Assembly: GCF_947486615.1 (NCBI RefSeq)
Contig: NZ_CANKUD010000001.1
Span: forward strand, 248,001-312,000
Source: an uncultured Modestobacter sp.
GTDB taxonomy: Bacteria > Actinomycetota > Actinomycetes > Mycobacteriales > Geodermatophilaceae
Length of the DNA: 64,000 nt
Direction of reading: 5' to 3'
Of the stretch, positions 30,740 to 39,353 are shown piece by piece. The notes below the pieces were generated by a model. The model did no database searches and was not told where the DNA came from. It was given only the letters and a program-made list of their open reading frames with translations. Position 1 is the first letter of the stretch. Every line of letters starts with the position of its first letter. Made by a program: the position numbers and the translations under genes.

Positions 30740-31912
30740 GTGCCGGCGCCGGAGGTCCAGCGGAGCCCCGCACGCCGGCAGCTGGACGCCCTGACCCTGG
30801 GCCTGTTCACCGTGGCCCTGGGCACCAACGTGCCCACCCCGCTGCTGCTGGTCTACCGGCGCACCCTCGGCCTGTCCGACGCCGACATCACCGCCGTCTT
30901 CGGCTGCTACGCCCTCGGCCTGATCGCCGCGCTCACCGTCTCCGGCGCGGCGTCCGACCGCTTCGGCCGGCGGGCGGTGGTGCTGCCCTTCGCCGTCCTG
31001 GCCGGGCTGGTCTCGCTGCTGTTCCTGCCCGCCGCCGACCACCTGCCGCTCCTCTACCTGGGCCGGCTGCTGCAGGGCGCGGTCTCCGGCGTGGTGTTCT
31101 CCGTGGCCAACGCCTGGCTGCAGGACCTGGCCGGCCCGGACGGCCAGCAGTCGGCGGCCACCCGCGGCGCGGTCTCGACCTCGCTCGGCTTCGCGGTCGC
31201 ACCGGCGATGAGCGGGCTGCTCGCCCAGTACGGCCCCGCGCCCACCACGCTGCCCTATCTGGTGCACGTCGCCGTCCTGCTGGTCGGGCTGGCCGCGCTG
31301 CTCACCGTCCCCGAGACGGTGCTCACCCGCCGGCCGGGGAAGGTGCTGGCGCTCGGTCTGCCGCCGGAGGCCCGCCGGCCGTTCTGGGCGGTGCTCGCCC
31401 CCACCGCGATCGGGGTGTTCGCCTTCCCGACGGTGGCGGCGACCCTGCTGCCGCTGCTCGTCGTCCCCGATGGGGTCGGGGTGGCCTACGCCGGCCTGCT
31501 CGCCGGCCTCGCCCTCGGCGCGAGCGCGGTCGCCGCGCGGCTGGGCCGGCGGGCCGAGCGGGGCGCGGCACCGCTGGGCATGGTGCTGGCCGTGGTCGGT
31601 CACGGGATCGGGGTGGTCGCGATCGTGGCCGGCTCGGAGCTCCTGCTGCTGCCCGCCGCGACCCTGCTCGGTGCCGCCGGGGGGCTGTGCCTGACCGCCG
31701 GGCTCACCCTCACCGCCCGGCTCGCCCCGCCGCACGCCCGCGGCGCGATGAACAGCGCCTTCTACGCCTTCGCCTACGCCGGCTTCGGCACCCCGCTGCT
31801 GCTGGCCTCGCTCGGCTCGGCGTTCGGCACCGTGCCGGTGATGACCGCCTTCCTCGTCGTCCCGCTGACCCTGGCCGGCTGGCTGGCCCGGGAGCTGCGC
31901 CGCCGGGCCTGA
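30740..31912 (+). CDS. Major facilitator superfamily transporter
   Basis: A 390-residue carrier with twelve predicted segments. After TM2 the MFS motif-A equivalent SGAASDRFGRRAVVLPFAV is clear; later segments include LGRLLQGAVSGVVFSVANAW (motif B/C-like), FWAVLAPTAIGVFAFPTVAA and GAMNSAFYAFAYAGFGTPLLL. The shape fits drug/H+ antiporters. GTG at 30740 is chosen because upstream in-frame sequence crosses the palindrome and riboswitch region. Divergent from terC. Substrate unknown. Confidence 0.9.
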   Translation: MPAPEVQRSPARRQLDALTLGLFTVALGTNVPTPLLLVYRRTLGLSDADITAVFGCYALGLIAALTVSGAASDRFGRRAVVLPFAVLAGLVSLLFLPAADHLPLLYLGRLLQGAVSGVVFSVANAWLQDLAGPDGQQSAATRGAVSTSLGFAVAPAMSGLLAQYGPAPTTLPYLVHVAVLLVGLAALLTVPETVLTRRPGKVLALGLPPEARRPFWAVLAPTAIGVFAFPTVAATLLPLLVVPDGVGVAYAGLLAGLALGASAVAARLGRRAERGAAPLGMVLAVVGHGIGVVAIVAGSELLLLPAATLLGAAGGLCLTAGLTLTARLAPPHARGAMNSAFYAFAYAGFGTPLLLASLGSAFGTVPVMTAFLVVPLTLAGWLARELRRRA

Positions 31913-31922
31913 CCCGGGCCGG

Positions 31923-32732
31923 TCAGCGGTTCTCGGTCCAGACGTCCCAGCCCAGCCGGGCGATGAGCACGGTGACCACCACGAGGAAGACCACCCGGAT
32001 GAACCGGCTCCCCCGGCTGGTCGCCGTCCGGGCACCCAGGTAGGCCCCGACCGTGTTGGCGGCGCCGAGCAGCAGGCCCAGACCCCAGAACACCGAGCCG
32101 TGCGGGACGAAGAAAAGCAGCGCCCCCAGGTTGGTGGCGACGTTGACGATCTTGGCCTTGGCGCTGGCGGCGAGGAAGTCGTAGCCCAGCAGCGAGACCA
32201 GGGCGAAGACCAGGAACGACCCGGTGCCCGGCCCGAGGATCCCGTCGTAGAACCCGATGACCACCCCCACGCCCGCGGCGATGCCGTGGTGCCGCCGGCC
32301 CAGGTGCCGCAGCGCGGTGACCTCACCCAGCGCCGGGCGGAGCACGGTGAACACCCCGATGCCCACCAGCGCCACCACGATCACCGGCTTGAAGACCTCG
32401 GCCGGCAGCAGCGCGGCGATCGAGGCGCCCACGAAGCTGGCGACCAGCGCCACCCCGGCCATCGGCAGCGCCGTGCGCAGGTCCGGGCGCACCCGCCGGT
32501 AGAAGGTGACGGCGCTGGTGGTGGTGCCCAGGATCGAGCCGAGCTTGTTCGTCGCCAGCGCCTGCACCGGGGTGAGCCCGGGCACCAGCAGCAGCGCCGG
32601 CAGCTGCACCAGACCACCCCCGCCGACGACGGCGTCGATGAAGCCCGCGGTCAACGCGGCCAGCAGCACCAGCACCAGCACGGTCGGGGTGAGGCCCTCG
32701 GGGAACAGGTCGAGCGCAAGGACGTCGGTCAT
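31923..32732 (-). CDS. TSUP (TauE/SafE) family permease
   Basis: A 269-residue membrane protein with about eight segments and the two half-repeats of the TSUP family: TAGFIDAVVGGGGLVQLPAL with LATNKLGSILGTTTSAVTF, and GFYDGILGPGTGSFLVFALV with ASAKAKIVNVATNLGALLFF. The family moves sulfur-containing or small organic anions (sulfite, sulfoacetate, taurine). ATG at 32732. Convergent with the MFS gene, with 10 bases between stops. The substrate cannot be told from sequence. Confidence 0.92.
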   Translation of the reverse strand: MTDVLALDLFPEGLTPTVLVLVLLAALTAGFIDAVVGGGGLVQLPALLLVPGLTPVQALATNKLGSILGTTTSAVTFYRRVRPDLRTALPMAGVALVASFVGASIAALLPAEVFKPVIVVALVGIGVFTVLRPALGEVTALRHLGRRHHGIAAGVGVVIGFYDGILGPGTGSFLVFALVSLLGYDFLAASAKAKIVNVATNLGALLFFVPHGSVFWGLGLLLGAANTVGAYLGARTATSRGSRFIRVVFLVVVTVLIARLGWDVWTENR

Positions 32733-32811
32733 CCGGTGGACCGGTCGGTCGAGGGCACCGGCACACGGTAGGAGCCGGCACGACGAGCCCGGCGGGCGGT
32801 CAGCCGGGCAG

Positions 32812-33936
32812 TCAGCCGGGCGTGGGGAACGACCGGTCGCCGAACAGCACCCGACGGGCCGCGGCCCGGCCCGGCGCCGTCCGGAGCAGGGCGAAGGCGG
32901 CCGCCGCCATCGCCGGCGTGCGCACCTGGGCGAGCCCCTGGCGCAGCAGCAGCCGGCCGCGGAAGGAGGCCCGCAGCGCGGCGCCGTCGTAGTGCGCCAG
33001 CGGCGCCGGTCGCCCGGCGGCCAGCGCGTCGGAGAGGACGTCGGCGGCGTGCTCGGACAGGCGCAGGCACGGGTCCAGCCCGCCGGCGGTCAGCGGGGAG
33101 ACCGCCCCCGCGGCGTCGCCGACCAGCAGCCCGTCCGGACCGGCGATCCGGCGCAGCAGCCCGCCGACCGGGATGGGGCCACCGCGCCGTTCCACCTCAC
33201 CGGCCCGGTCCAGCCGCTCCAGGCCGGGGGCCGCGGCCCGGAACCTCGTCAGCGCCGCCCGCATGCCGTCGGGGAACCGGTCGGGGTACCCGGCGACGCC
33301 CACGTGGGCGTGCTCGCCGTCGTCCACCACCCAGGCCAGGTACCCCGGGGCCAGGGACGGGTCGAGCACGCAGTGGAACGCCGGGGGCCCGTCGCCCGGC
33401 GGCACGGCGAACACCTCCTCCGCGCCGACGAGCAGGTGCCGGTTGCGGTCCAGCCCCAGGTCGCGGGCGACCCGGGACCGCGCTCCGTCGGCGCCGACGG
33501 TGAACCGCGCCCGCACCCGCACCGGCCCGTCGGGGCCGAGCAGCTGGGCCTCGCCGTCCGCGCGGCCGACGTACCGGGTGCCCAGCGCCAGCCGGACGCC
33601 GGCGTCCACCGCGGTGCGGGCGGCGGCGAGGTACAGCGCACCCATGTCCCCCACCCGATACTCGTCGCGCCCGCTGACCAGGGTCACCGGGCCCCGCAGC
33701 GAGGGCGGGTAGAGCACCACCCGGCGGATCGGCGGCCCGAGGCAGTCCGCCGGCAGCGGGAAGTCGTCGAGGGTCTTGCGGACGAAGATGCCGGTGGTGC
33801 GGATCGCCCCGGTGAGCGTGGTCCGCCGGTCGGCCAGCAGCACGTCGTGGCCGCGCTGCGCCAGCAGCGTCGCGGTGTGCAGCCCGGCGAGTCCGGCACC
33901 GACGACCAGCACGTCACAGGCGTCGGGACCGGTCAC
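32812..33936 (-). CDS. FAD-dependent oxidoreductase (geranylgeranyl reductase-like)
   Basis: A 374-residue flavoprotein. The FAD-binding dinucleotide fold is at the N-terminus (DVLVVGAGLAGLHTATLLAQ), TVGADGARSRVARDLGL is the DG motif and GLLVGDAAGAVSPLTAGGLD the GD motif that binds ribityl-phosphate. The overall layout resembles geranylgeranyl reductase/halogenase-type flavoproteins acting on hydrophobic or aromatic substrates. GTG at 33936 overlaps the XRE regulator stop (GTGA), making it the third gene of a DUF2975-XRE-oxidoreductase operon. Confidence 0.88.
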   Translation of the reverse strand: MTGPDACDVLVVGAGLAGLHTATLLAQRGHDVLLADRRTTLTGAIRTTGIFVRKTLDDFPLPADCLGPPIRRVVLYPPSLRGPVTLVSGRDEYRVGDMGALYLAAARTAVDAGVRLALGTRYVGRADGEAQLLGPDGPVRVRARFTVGADGARSRVARDLGLDRNRHLLVGAEEVFAVPPGDGPPAFHCVLDPSLAPGYLAWVVDDGEHAHVGVAGYPDRFPDGMRAALTRFRAAAPGLERLDRAGEVERRGGPIPVGGLLRRIAGPDGLLVGDAAGAVSPLTAGGLDPCLRLSEHAADVLSDALAAGRPAPLAHYDGAALRASFRGRLLLRQGLAQVRTPAMAAAAFALLRTAPGRAAARRVLFGDRSFPTPG

Positions 33937-34184
33937 TCGTCCCCCGCGGCGGCGCCGACGGCCACCTGCTCGTCGTCGGCGTCGGCCACCCATTCCAGCA
34001 GGTCACCGGGCTGGCAGTCGAGCACCCGGCACATCGCCTCCAGCGTGCTGAACCGCACCGCCTTGGCCCGGCCGTTCTTCAGCACCGCGACGTTGGCCGG
34101 GGTGAGCCCGACGCGCTCGGCGAAGTCGCCCACGCTCATCTTGCGCCGGGCCAGCTGGACGTCGATCCGCACCACGATCGGCAT
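33933..34184 (-). CDS. XRE-family helix-turn-helix regulator (YozG-like)
   Basis: An 83-residue Cro/CI-type regulator: VRIDVQLARRKMSVGDFAER, VGLTPANVAVLKNGRAKAVRF (turn and recognition helix) and TLEAMCRVLDCQPGDLLEWV, then an acidic tail. This is the short form typically encoded next to DUF2975 membrane proteins, with which it probably forms a membrane-linked regulatory pair. ATG at 34184 overlaps the DUF2975 stop by one base (TGATG). Confidence 0.92.
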   Translation of the reverse strand: MPIVVRIDVQLARRKMSVGDFAERVGLTPANVAVLKNGRAKAVRFSTLEAMCRVLDCQPGDLLEWVADADDEQVAVGAAAGDE

Positions 34185-34663
34185 CAGATGACGGCTTCCA
34201 TGTCGGTGCGCAGGGTGGTGGCCTGCCGCAGCAGCGCCCGCAGCACCACCATCAGCAGCCCGAGCACGGTGACCCCGGCCCAGGTCAGCGCCAGCAGGAG
34301 GGGCACCGCGGGGTCGTCGGCGTGCAGGCCGAACCACAGCGAGGCGCCGGTCAGCACGACCCATGCCGCCCCGACCGCGCGCACGATCGCGTCGACCCAG
34401 GCCGTGGAGGCATCGCTGAAGATGCGGTCGTCCTCGACCAGGGTGAGCAGCTTCCAGGTGGCGACGACGACCACCTGCACGCAGAGCACCAGGAAGACCG
34501 CGACGGCGGTCAGCGGCCAGCGCAGGTGGGCGTCCTGCGGCTGCTCCTGTGCCTGCTGCGCGAACTCACCGGGCAGCGAGACGGTCTGCAGCACCACGAG
34601 CACCGCGAAGAGCACCACGAGGAGGACCCGGAGCGGGGCCACGGCCCGTTGTTCGATCGCCAT
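34184..34663 (-). CDS. DUF2975 family membrane protein
   Basis: A 159-residue protein with four membrane segments (LRVLLVVLFAVLVVLQTV, LTAVAVFLVLCVQVVVVATW, AVGAAWVVLTGASLWFGL and LLLALTWAGVTVLGLLMVVL) and the family's LVEDDRIFSDASTAWVDAI segment between TM2 and TM3. DUF2975 proteins are co-encoded with a small XRE regulator throughout bacteria and are thought to control its activity. The mRNA may be leaderless: no Shine-Dalgarno precedes the ATG at 34663, and a -35/-10 pair ends just upstream. Confidence 0.88.
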   Translation of the reverse strand: MAIEQRAVAPLRVLLVVLFAVLVVLQTVSLPGEFAQQAQEQPQDAHLRWPLTAVAVFLVLCVQVVVVATWKLLTLVEDDRIFSDASTAWVDAIVRAVGAAWVVLTGASLWFGLHADDPAVPLLLALTWAGVTVLGLLMVVLRALLRQATTLRTDMEAVI

Positions 34664-34702
34664 GCATCGAATGTCGTTGACTGTCTATCGAAAGTCAATC
34701 GA
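34664..34702 (-). promoter_or_regulatory. Promoter and operator of the DUF2975-XRE operon
   Basis: On the minus strand TTGACT (-35), 17 bases, GACATT (-10), then the ATG within about 6 bases. Embedded are an inverted repeat TTGACT-N10-AGTCAA and repeated TCGAT-NN-AC units, placed over the -35 and spacer. This fits autorepression by the XRE protein and a leaderless transcript. Confidence 0.55.
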
Positions 34703-34738
34703 CCCGGGTGCGTGTCGCCCGATCGGCGGGCGGGTCGG

Positions 34739-35665
34739 TCAGCGGTAGTTGACGTGCACGTGGTCGAAGTGGTTGGCCGTCACGCCACCCCGGTCCTCCA
34801 TCGCCTTCCAGGAGCCGCCCGGCGAGCTGAGCATCCGCTGCTCCCAGATCACGTACTCGACGCCGAGCTCGGCCCAGTGGTCGATGTGGTACTGCGCGAT
34901 GGCGTCCCCGAGGGCCGCATCGGACATGACCATGTAGTCCAGCGCCAGGCCCGACGGGTGGCCGCCGGGGTCGGCCGCGCTCGCCCGGGTGCCGCCCAGG
35001 GTGATGCCGGCGGCCCCGGGCACGTTGGAGACGACCTGGTCGGCAGCCCGCTGGACCTGCGGCTTCACGCTGCCGGCGTTGTTGGTGATCCGGGCGACCG
35101 CACCGGCGATCGCGGCCGAGACGGAGCCCGCGGACGGCTTGGCGGCGGACGGCTTGGCGGCGGACGGCTTGGCGGCGGCCGGGGCGCTCGCTGCCTCGGC
35201 GGCGCGCTGCTCGGCGGCGGCCTGCTCCTGGGCGGCGGCCTCGGCTGCTGCCGCAGCGGCCGCAGCGGCGGCGGCTTCCTCGGCGGCCTTCGCGGCGGCC
35301 TCGGCCTCGAGCCGCTGGCGCTCCACCTCGGCCTGGTCGGCGGCCGCCTGCGCCTGCTGGGCGGCGGTCTGCGCGGCCTCGCGAGTGCTGCGACTGGCGG
35401 CCAGCTGCTCCAGCGGCGCCAGGTCCCGTGCCGGGTCGACGGGCGCGGACAGCGCGGTCAGGCCCAGCTCCTCGGCCACGCTGACCGACTCGGAGACGCC
35501 GACCGCCTGGGCGGCCGGCTCCGCGCCGACCAGGACGTTGACCAGGACCGCACCGGCAGCGGCGGCCCCCAGGAAGACCCCGGGACGGCGAGCGGCGGCG
35601 AGCATGCCGCGGCGCGGCTGACTGCTCCGGCGACGCAGGCCGGACAGGGTGGCACGGGGGCGCAT
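34739..35665 (-). CDS. Exported coiled-coil protein with ARB_07466-like C-terminal domain
   Basis: A 308-residue protein. A basic N-terminus and hydrophobic segment (GVFLGAAAAGAVLVNVLVGA, residues about 29-48) act as signal or anchor. Residues about 85-165 are an Ala/Glu/Gln coiled coil, followed by three AAKPS repeats. The C-terminal about 115 residues (GTRASAADPGGHPSGLALDY, GVEYVIWEQRML, WKAMEDRGGVTANHFDHVHV) are homologous to the C-terminus of the LysM protein at 19575. An extracellular, wall-associated role is inferred; no catalytic residues are established. Confidence 0.8.
   Translation of the reverse strand: MRPRATLSGLRRRSSQPRRGMLAAARRPGVFLGAAAAGAVLVNVLVGAEPAAQAVGVSESVSVAEELGLTALSAPVDPARDLAPLEQLAASRSTREAAQTAAQQAQAAADQAEVERQRLEAEAAAKAAEEAAAAAAAAAAAEAAAQEQAAAEQRAAEAASAPAAAKPSAAKPSAAKPSAGSVSAAIAGAVARITNNAGSVKPQVQRAADQVVSNVPGAAGITLGGTRASAADPGGHPSGLALDYMVMSDAALGDAIAQYHIDHWAELGVEYVIWEQRMLSSPGGSWKAMEDRGGVTANHFDHVHVNYR
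35131..35175. repeat. Three 15-bp tandem repeats (AAKPS linker)
   Basis: The unit CGGACGGCTTGGCGG occurs three times (35131-35145, 35146-35160, 35161-35175), encoding the repeated AAKPS linker of the coiled-coil wall protein. Perfect identity suggests recent slippage and possible length variation between strains. Confidence 0.85.
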
Positions 35666-35776
35666 GAGTCGTGGTGCTCCGAGGGTGCGAGCGTAGCTCC
35701 GACGACCCGGCGGGTGTGGGCTACGGCGGGTGTGCGGGCTCCCCCGCGGGGGCGAGACGACCGACCGGACCGGGTC

Positions 35777-35806
35777 ACGCTAACCGCCGTTGCCGTTTCG
35801 TGACAA
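35777..35806 (-). promoter_or_regulatory. Sigma70-type promoter candidate for the wall protein
   Basis: Minus strand TTGTCA (35806-35801) and TAGCGT (35782-35777) are separated by 18 bases, about 110 bases upstream of the ATG at 35665. The pattern resembles promoters of resuscitation-type wall genes in actinobacteria. The rest of 35666-35991 shows no gene. Confidence 0.4.
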
Positions 35807-35991
35807 TGCATCGGAGCGGATTCGTCCCGTGACGATCCGCATCTGCCGGCACCGCTGGTCGACCGGTGCGCCGCCGCACCGGCGTGACCTGCACCCTCCC
35901 GGCACTCCCCGCTCGCAGCGCGACGGCGGGTGCGAGCGAGACCACGTCCCCGGGCGGGCGTCCGGTCGCGCCGCCGCGCGGGCGAGCCGGC

Positions 35992-36831
35992 TCAGGCCCG
36001 GGCGACCAGCCGCAGCACCGCCTCGGCGACCACGTCGGGCCGGTCGGCCGGGACGAAGTGGCTGGCGTCCTCCACCCAGGTCAGCCGGGCACCGGGCAGG
36101 TCCCCGGCCAGCCGCTCGCCGTGCTCGGGCTTCATCTGGTGGTCCTTGCGCCCCCAGACCACCTCGGCCGGCAGGTCCAGCCGGGGCAGGAACGGCGCCA
36201 CGGTCTGGGTGTACACCGAGTCCAGCGAGCGCAGGTGCCGGGCCAGCCGGCGCGGCCCGTCCGGCTCGGCCCAGGGCGCGACGAAGTCGTCGATGAAGCG
36301 GCCGGCCCGCTCCTGGTGGGCGAAGAGGCTGCGCAGCGCCGGCCGGAGCGCGGCCGCCACGGCCGACGGGGGCAGCCGGTCGATCACCGGCCAGGCCGCC
36401 TTCATCGCCCGCACCAGCGGCACCGGCCAGGCGTCGTAGCAGACTCCGTCGACCACGCCCAGGCCCGCGACCCGCGAGGTGTTCGTGGTGGCCAGGATCT
36501 GCGCGACGCCACCGCCGAGATCGTGCCCCACCACCACGACCCGCTCCAGCTCCAGGACGTCGAGCAGGTCGACCAGCAGCGCTGCCTGCGCCGCCAGGTC
36601 GACCCGGGCGCCGTCCGGGGCGGGTGAGCTGCCGTAGCCCAGCATGTCGACGGCGACCACCCGGGCGGACCCGCAGACCGCGGGCACGACGTCGGCCCAC
36701 AGCCGGTGGTTGGTCGGGATGCCGTGCACCAGCAGGACGGGCGGGCCGCTCTTCCCCGCCGTCCACACGTTCAGCCGGTGCTCGCCGACGTCGATCATCC
36801 GGGTCGATCCGATCTGTGCCGCCATGTCCAT
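35992..36831 (-). CDS. Alpha/beta hydrolase (epoxide hydrolase/haloalkane dehalogenase-like)
   Basis: A 279-residue alpha/beta hydrolase. VLLVHGIPTNHRLWADVVPAV holds the oxyanion HG, VVVVGHDLGGGVAQIL the nucleophile elbow with Asp (GHDLGG) rather than Ser, and WVEDASHFVPADRPDVVAEA the catalytic His. The Asp nucleophile points to an epoxide hydrolase or dehalogenase-type reaction, while the cap region is unassigned. ATG at 36831 (MDMAAQIG) is chosen; an ATG at 36861 would add ten residues. Divergent from the antiporter at 37008. Confidence 0.88.
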   Translation of the reverse strand: MDMAAQIGSTRMIDVGEHRLNVWTAGKSGPPVLLVHGIPTNHRLWADVVPAVCGSARVVAVDMLGYGSSPAPDGARVDLAAQAALLVDLLDVLELERVVVVGHDLGGGVAQILATTNTSRVAGLGVVDGVCYDAWPVPLVRAMKAAWPVIDRLPPSAVAAALRPALRSLFAHQERAGRFIDDFVAPWAEPDGPRRLARHLRSLDSVYTQTVAPFLPRLDLPAEVVWGRKDHQMKPEHGERLAGDLPGARLTWVEDASHFVPADRPDVVAEAVLRLVARA

Positions 36832-37007
36832 GCCATGCCCGGCCACCGCCTTTCGATGCACCGCCCGGGCGCACCCGACCCATCGGTGGGCATGTCAGGG
36901 GTCGCCGCGACCGGGCCGCCCGGTGCGCGCACCCGCGCCACCGGCGGCATGATCGACAGCCGGCCCGAGCCCGAGGCCGCGTGCGATCCGCCCCGGAGGA
37001 CGACCCG

Positions 37008-38213
37008 ATGGACCAGCTCCACCTGGCCTACGCCCTGGTCGGCAGCCTCGCCGTCGCGCTGGCCGCGCTGTCCAGCCGCATCCGCGACCTGCCGTTCAGC
37101 GAACCGCTGCTCGCGATGCTGCTCGGCGTGCTCGTGGGCCCGCAGCTGCTCGGCCTGATCGAGGTCTCCGAGACGACCCGCCCGACCCTGCTCAGCGAGA
37201 TGGGCCGGGTGCTGCTGGCCGTCTCGCTGGTCGGGGTGGCCCTGCGCTACCCCGTCCGCCGCCTGCGGCCGATCGTCACCCCCACCGCGGTGCTGGTGTC
37301 GGTGGGCATGGTGGGCATGGCGGCGTTGTCGGCCGGGCTGGCCTGGCTGGTGCTGGGGGTGCCGCTGGCCCTGGCTCTGCTCCTCGGCGCCTGCATCGCG
37401 CCCACCGACCCGGTGTTGGCCTCCAGCGTGGTCACCGGGCAGCCGGCCGAGGAGCACCTCCCGGCCCGCACCCGGCAGCTGCTGTCGGCCGAGTCCGGCA
37501 CCAACGACGGGCTGGCCCTGCCGCTGGTGCTGCTGGGCATCGCCCTGGTGGTCGGCGAGTCCGTCGGGCACGCCGCCCTGGACGGGGTCTACCAGGTGGC
37601 GGTGGGCGCCGCGATCGGCGCCGCCGCCGGGTTCGTCGCCGGGCGGGCCGTGACGTTCGCGCTGCGGCGCTCCGACGTCTCCGAGGGCGCCTCGCTGATC
37701 TTCACCCTGGTGCTGGCCATCGCCGTCCTGGGGCTGGCCCGGGTGGCCAACACCGACGGCGTGCTGGCGGTCTTCGTCGCCGGGCTGGCCTACAACGCGG
37801 TCGTCGCGAACGACGAGGTCGGGCCGCAGAACACCATCGACGAGGGGGTCAACCGGTACGTCGTCCTGCCGCTGTTCCTGCTGCTGGGCATCGAGCTGCC
37901 CTGGTCGGCCTGGGTGGACCTCGGCTGGGGTGCGGTGGCGTTCCCGGTCGCGGTGCTGCTGCTGCGCCGGCTGCCGGTGCTGCTGGCCCTGACCCGGCCG
38001 CTCGGGCTGCGGCTGCGCGACGGCGTCTTCCTCGGCTGGTTCGGCCCGATCGGGGTGAGCGCGGTCTTCTACCTGACCTTCAGCGTCGAGGAGGGCGTCG
38101 CCGACCCCCGGCTGTGGGCGGCCGGCAGCCTGGTCGTCGCGGCGAGCACCCTGGCGCACGGGGTGAGCTCCGCCCCGGGCCGTCGCCTGTACCGGCGGGC
38201 CGCCGAGGGCTGA
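37008..38213 (+). CDS. CPA1-type cation:proton antiporter
   Basis: A 401-residue membrane antiporter with about twelve segments. The CPA hallmark residues are visible: ACIAPTDPVLASSVV (TM with the T-D-P unwound motif) and SAESGTNDGLALPLV (the N-D ion-binding pair); LPLFLLLGIELPW and GWFGPIGVSAVFYL also match the family. It should exchange Na+ or K+ for protons. It lacks a cytoplasmic TrkA/cNMP tail. ATG at 37008 has CCGGAGGA 8 bases upstream. Confidence 0.9.
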   Translation: MDQLHLAYALVGSLAVALAALSSRIRDLPFSEPLLAMLLGVLVGPQLLGLIEVSETTRPTLLSEMGRVLLAVSLVGVALRYPVRRLRPIVTPTAVLVSVGMVGMAALSAGLAWLVLGVPLALALLLGACIAPTDPVLASSVVTGQPAEEHLPARTRQLLSAESGTNDGLALPLVLLGIALVVGESVGHAALDGVYQVAVGAAIGAAAGFVAGRAVTFALRRSDVSEGASLIFTLVLAIAVLGLARVANTDGVLAVFVAGLAYNAVVANDEVGPQNTIDEGVNRYVVLPLFLLLGIELPWSAWVDLGWGAVAFPVAVLLLRRLPVLLALTRPLGLRLRDGVFLGWFGPIGVSAVFYLTFSVEEGVADPRLWAAGSLVVAASTLAHGVSSAPGRRLYRRAAEG

Positions 38214-38405
38214 CCGCCGGTGTTGCGGTCGCCTTGCACCTGCGTGGCGATCCCGCGACATCCCGGCTGGGGCGGCAGCCGGGTGGGCACCACCCCTGTC
38301 CGGGCCACCTGCCGCGATCGGCAGCAGGCCTCCTGAGGACCAGCAGGACCCACGCCGGGCAGCCGACCGGACCGCGACGAGTGCGAGGAGGACGGTGCCC
38401 GAGCG

Positions 38406-39353
38406 ATGAGCGCCGTCGACGTGGTCCCCGAGCTCGCCGTCCGCCGGACCGACCCGCTGACCGCCCGGGCCGTCTGGCGGGTCATCCGGCACGAGGGGCT
38501 GGGCTCGTTGACCGTCCGGTCGTTCGGCCGGCTGCGGCACGGTGACGGCTTCTCGCACGCTCGGGCGACCGGGTTCCAGGTCTCCCTCGCCGTCGTCCCG
38601 CTCGTCATCGCCGTCATCGGGCTGGCCCAGCTGCTCGACGCCTCCTGGATGGGGCTGGTGCTGCGCCGGACGCTGCTGCAGCTGACCCCGGGGGCATCGG
38701 ACGCCCTGGTCCGGCAGACGCTGCCCGGGTCCGACGAGTCGGCGCTGCGGATCTCGGCGTTCGTTCTTGTGGTCGCGGCCGCCCTGCTGGCCCTGACCAC
38801 CGCGATGGCCCAGCTGGAACGCGGCGCCAACCGGGTGTACGGGATCGACACCGACCGCCCGACCCGCCGCAGGTACGGCCGCGCGCTGGTGCTGGCCCTG
38901 GTCGCCGGCCTGCCCGCGATGGCCGGGTCGCTGGTCCTCGTCGCCGGCAGTGCCTTCGCCGACGCGGTCGAGGAGGTCCACGGGACCGACGACGACCTCG
39001 TGCTGCTGCTGACCTGGCCGGTCGGCGTGCTGCTGGTCGTCGGCCCGGTCACCGTGCTGCTGAGGTCGGCCCCCCACCGGCGGCAGCCGGGCTGGCCCAT
39101 CCTGCTCTTCGGTGGCGGGCTGGCCCTGCTGGCCTGGACCGGGCTCACCCTGCTGCTGGCCGGGGCGCTCCAGGTGTCGGCCGGCTTCGGCACCGTCTAC
39201 GGGCCGCTCACCGGCGTGGTCTTCCTGCTGCTGTGGTCGCAGACGGCCTCGGCGGCGGTCCTCTTCGGCTTCGCCGTCTCCGCCGAGCTGGAGCTCGTCG
39301 CCGGCGCCACCCCCGTTCCGTCCCGCCCGTCACCACCCGAGGAGCACCGATGA
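38406..39353 (+). CDS. YihY/BrkB family membrane protein
   Basis: A 315-residue protein with six membrane segments in the YihY/BrkB pattern: GFQVSLAVVPLVIAVIGLAQ, ISAFVLVVAAALLALTTAMAQLERGANRVYGI (family R-x-x-N-x-x-Y/W-G motif), ALVLALVAGLPAMAGSLVLV, LLLTWPVGVLLVVGPVTVLL, ILLFGGGLALLAWTGLTLLL and GPLTGVVFLLLWSQTASAAVLFGFAVSAEL. The molecular role of this family is unsettled. ATG at 38406; its stop overlaps the next gene's start. Confidence 0.9.
   Translation: MSAVDVVPELAVRRTDPLTARAVWRVIRHEGLGSLTVRSFGRLRHGDGFSHARATGFQVSLAVVPLVIAVIGLAQLLDASWMGLVLRRTLLQLTPGASDALVRQTLPGSDESALRISAFVLVVAAALLALTTAMAQLERGANRVYGIDTDRPTRRRYGRALVLALVAGLPAMAGSLVLVAGSAFADAVEEVHGTDDDLVLLLTWPVGVLLVVGPVTVLLRSAPHRRQPGWPILLFGGGLALLAWTGLTLLLAGALQVSAGFGTVYGPLTGVVFLLLWSQTASAAVLFGFAVSAELELVAGATPVPSRPSPPEEHR

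Noticed and set aside
36795-39077. 760-codon minus-strand frame under the antiporter and BrkB genes
   Set aside because: Antisense to two conserved membrane proteins; Gln/Gly/His/Arg-rich translation typical of a shadow frame.
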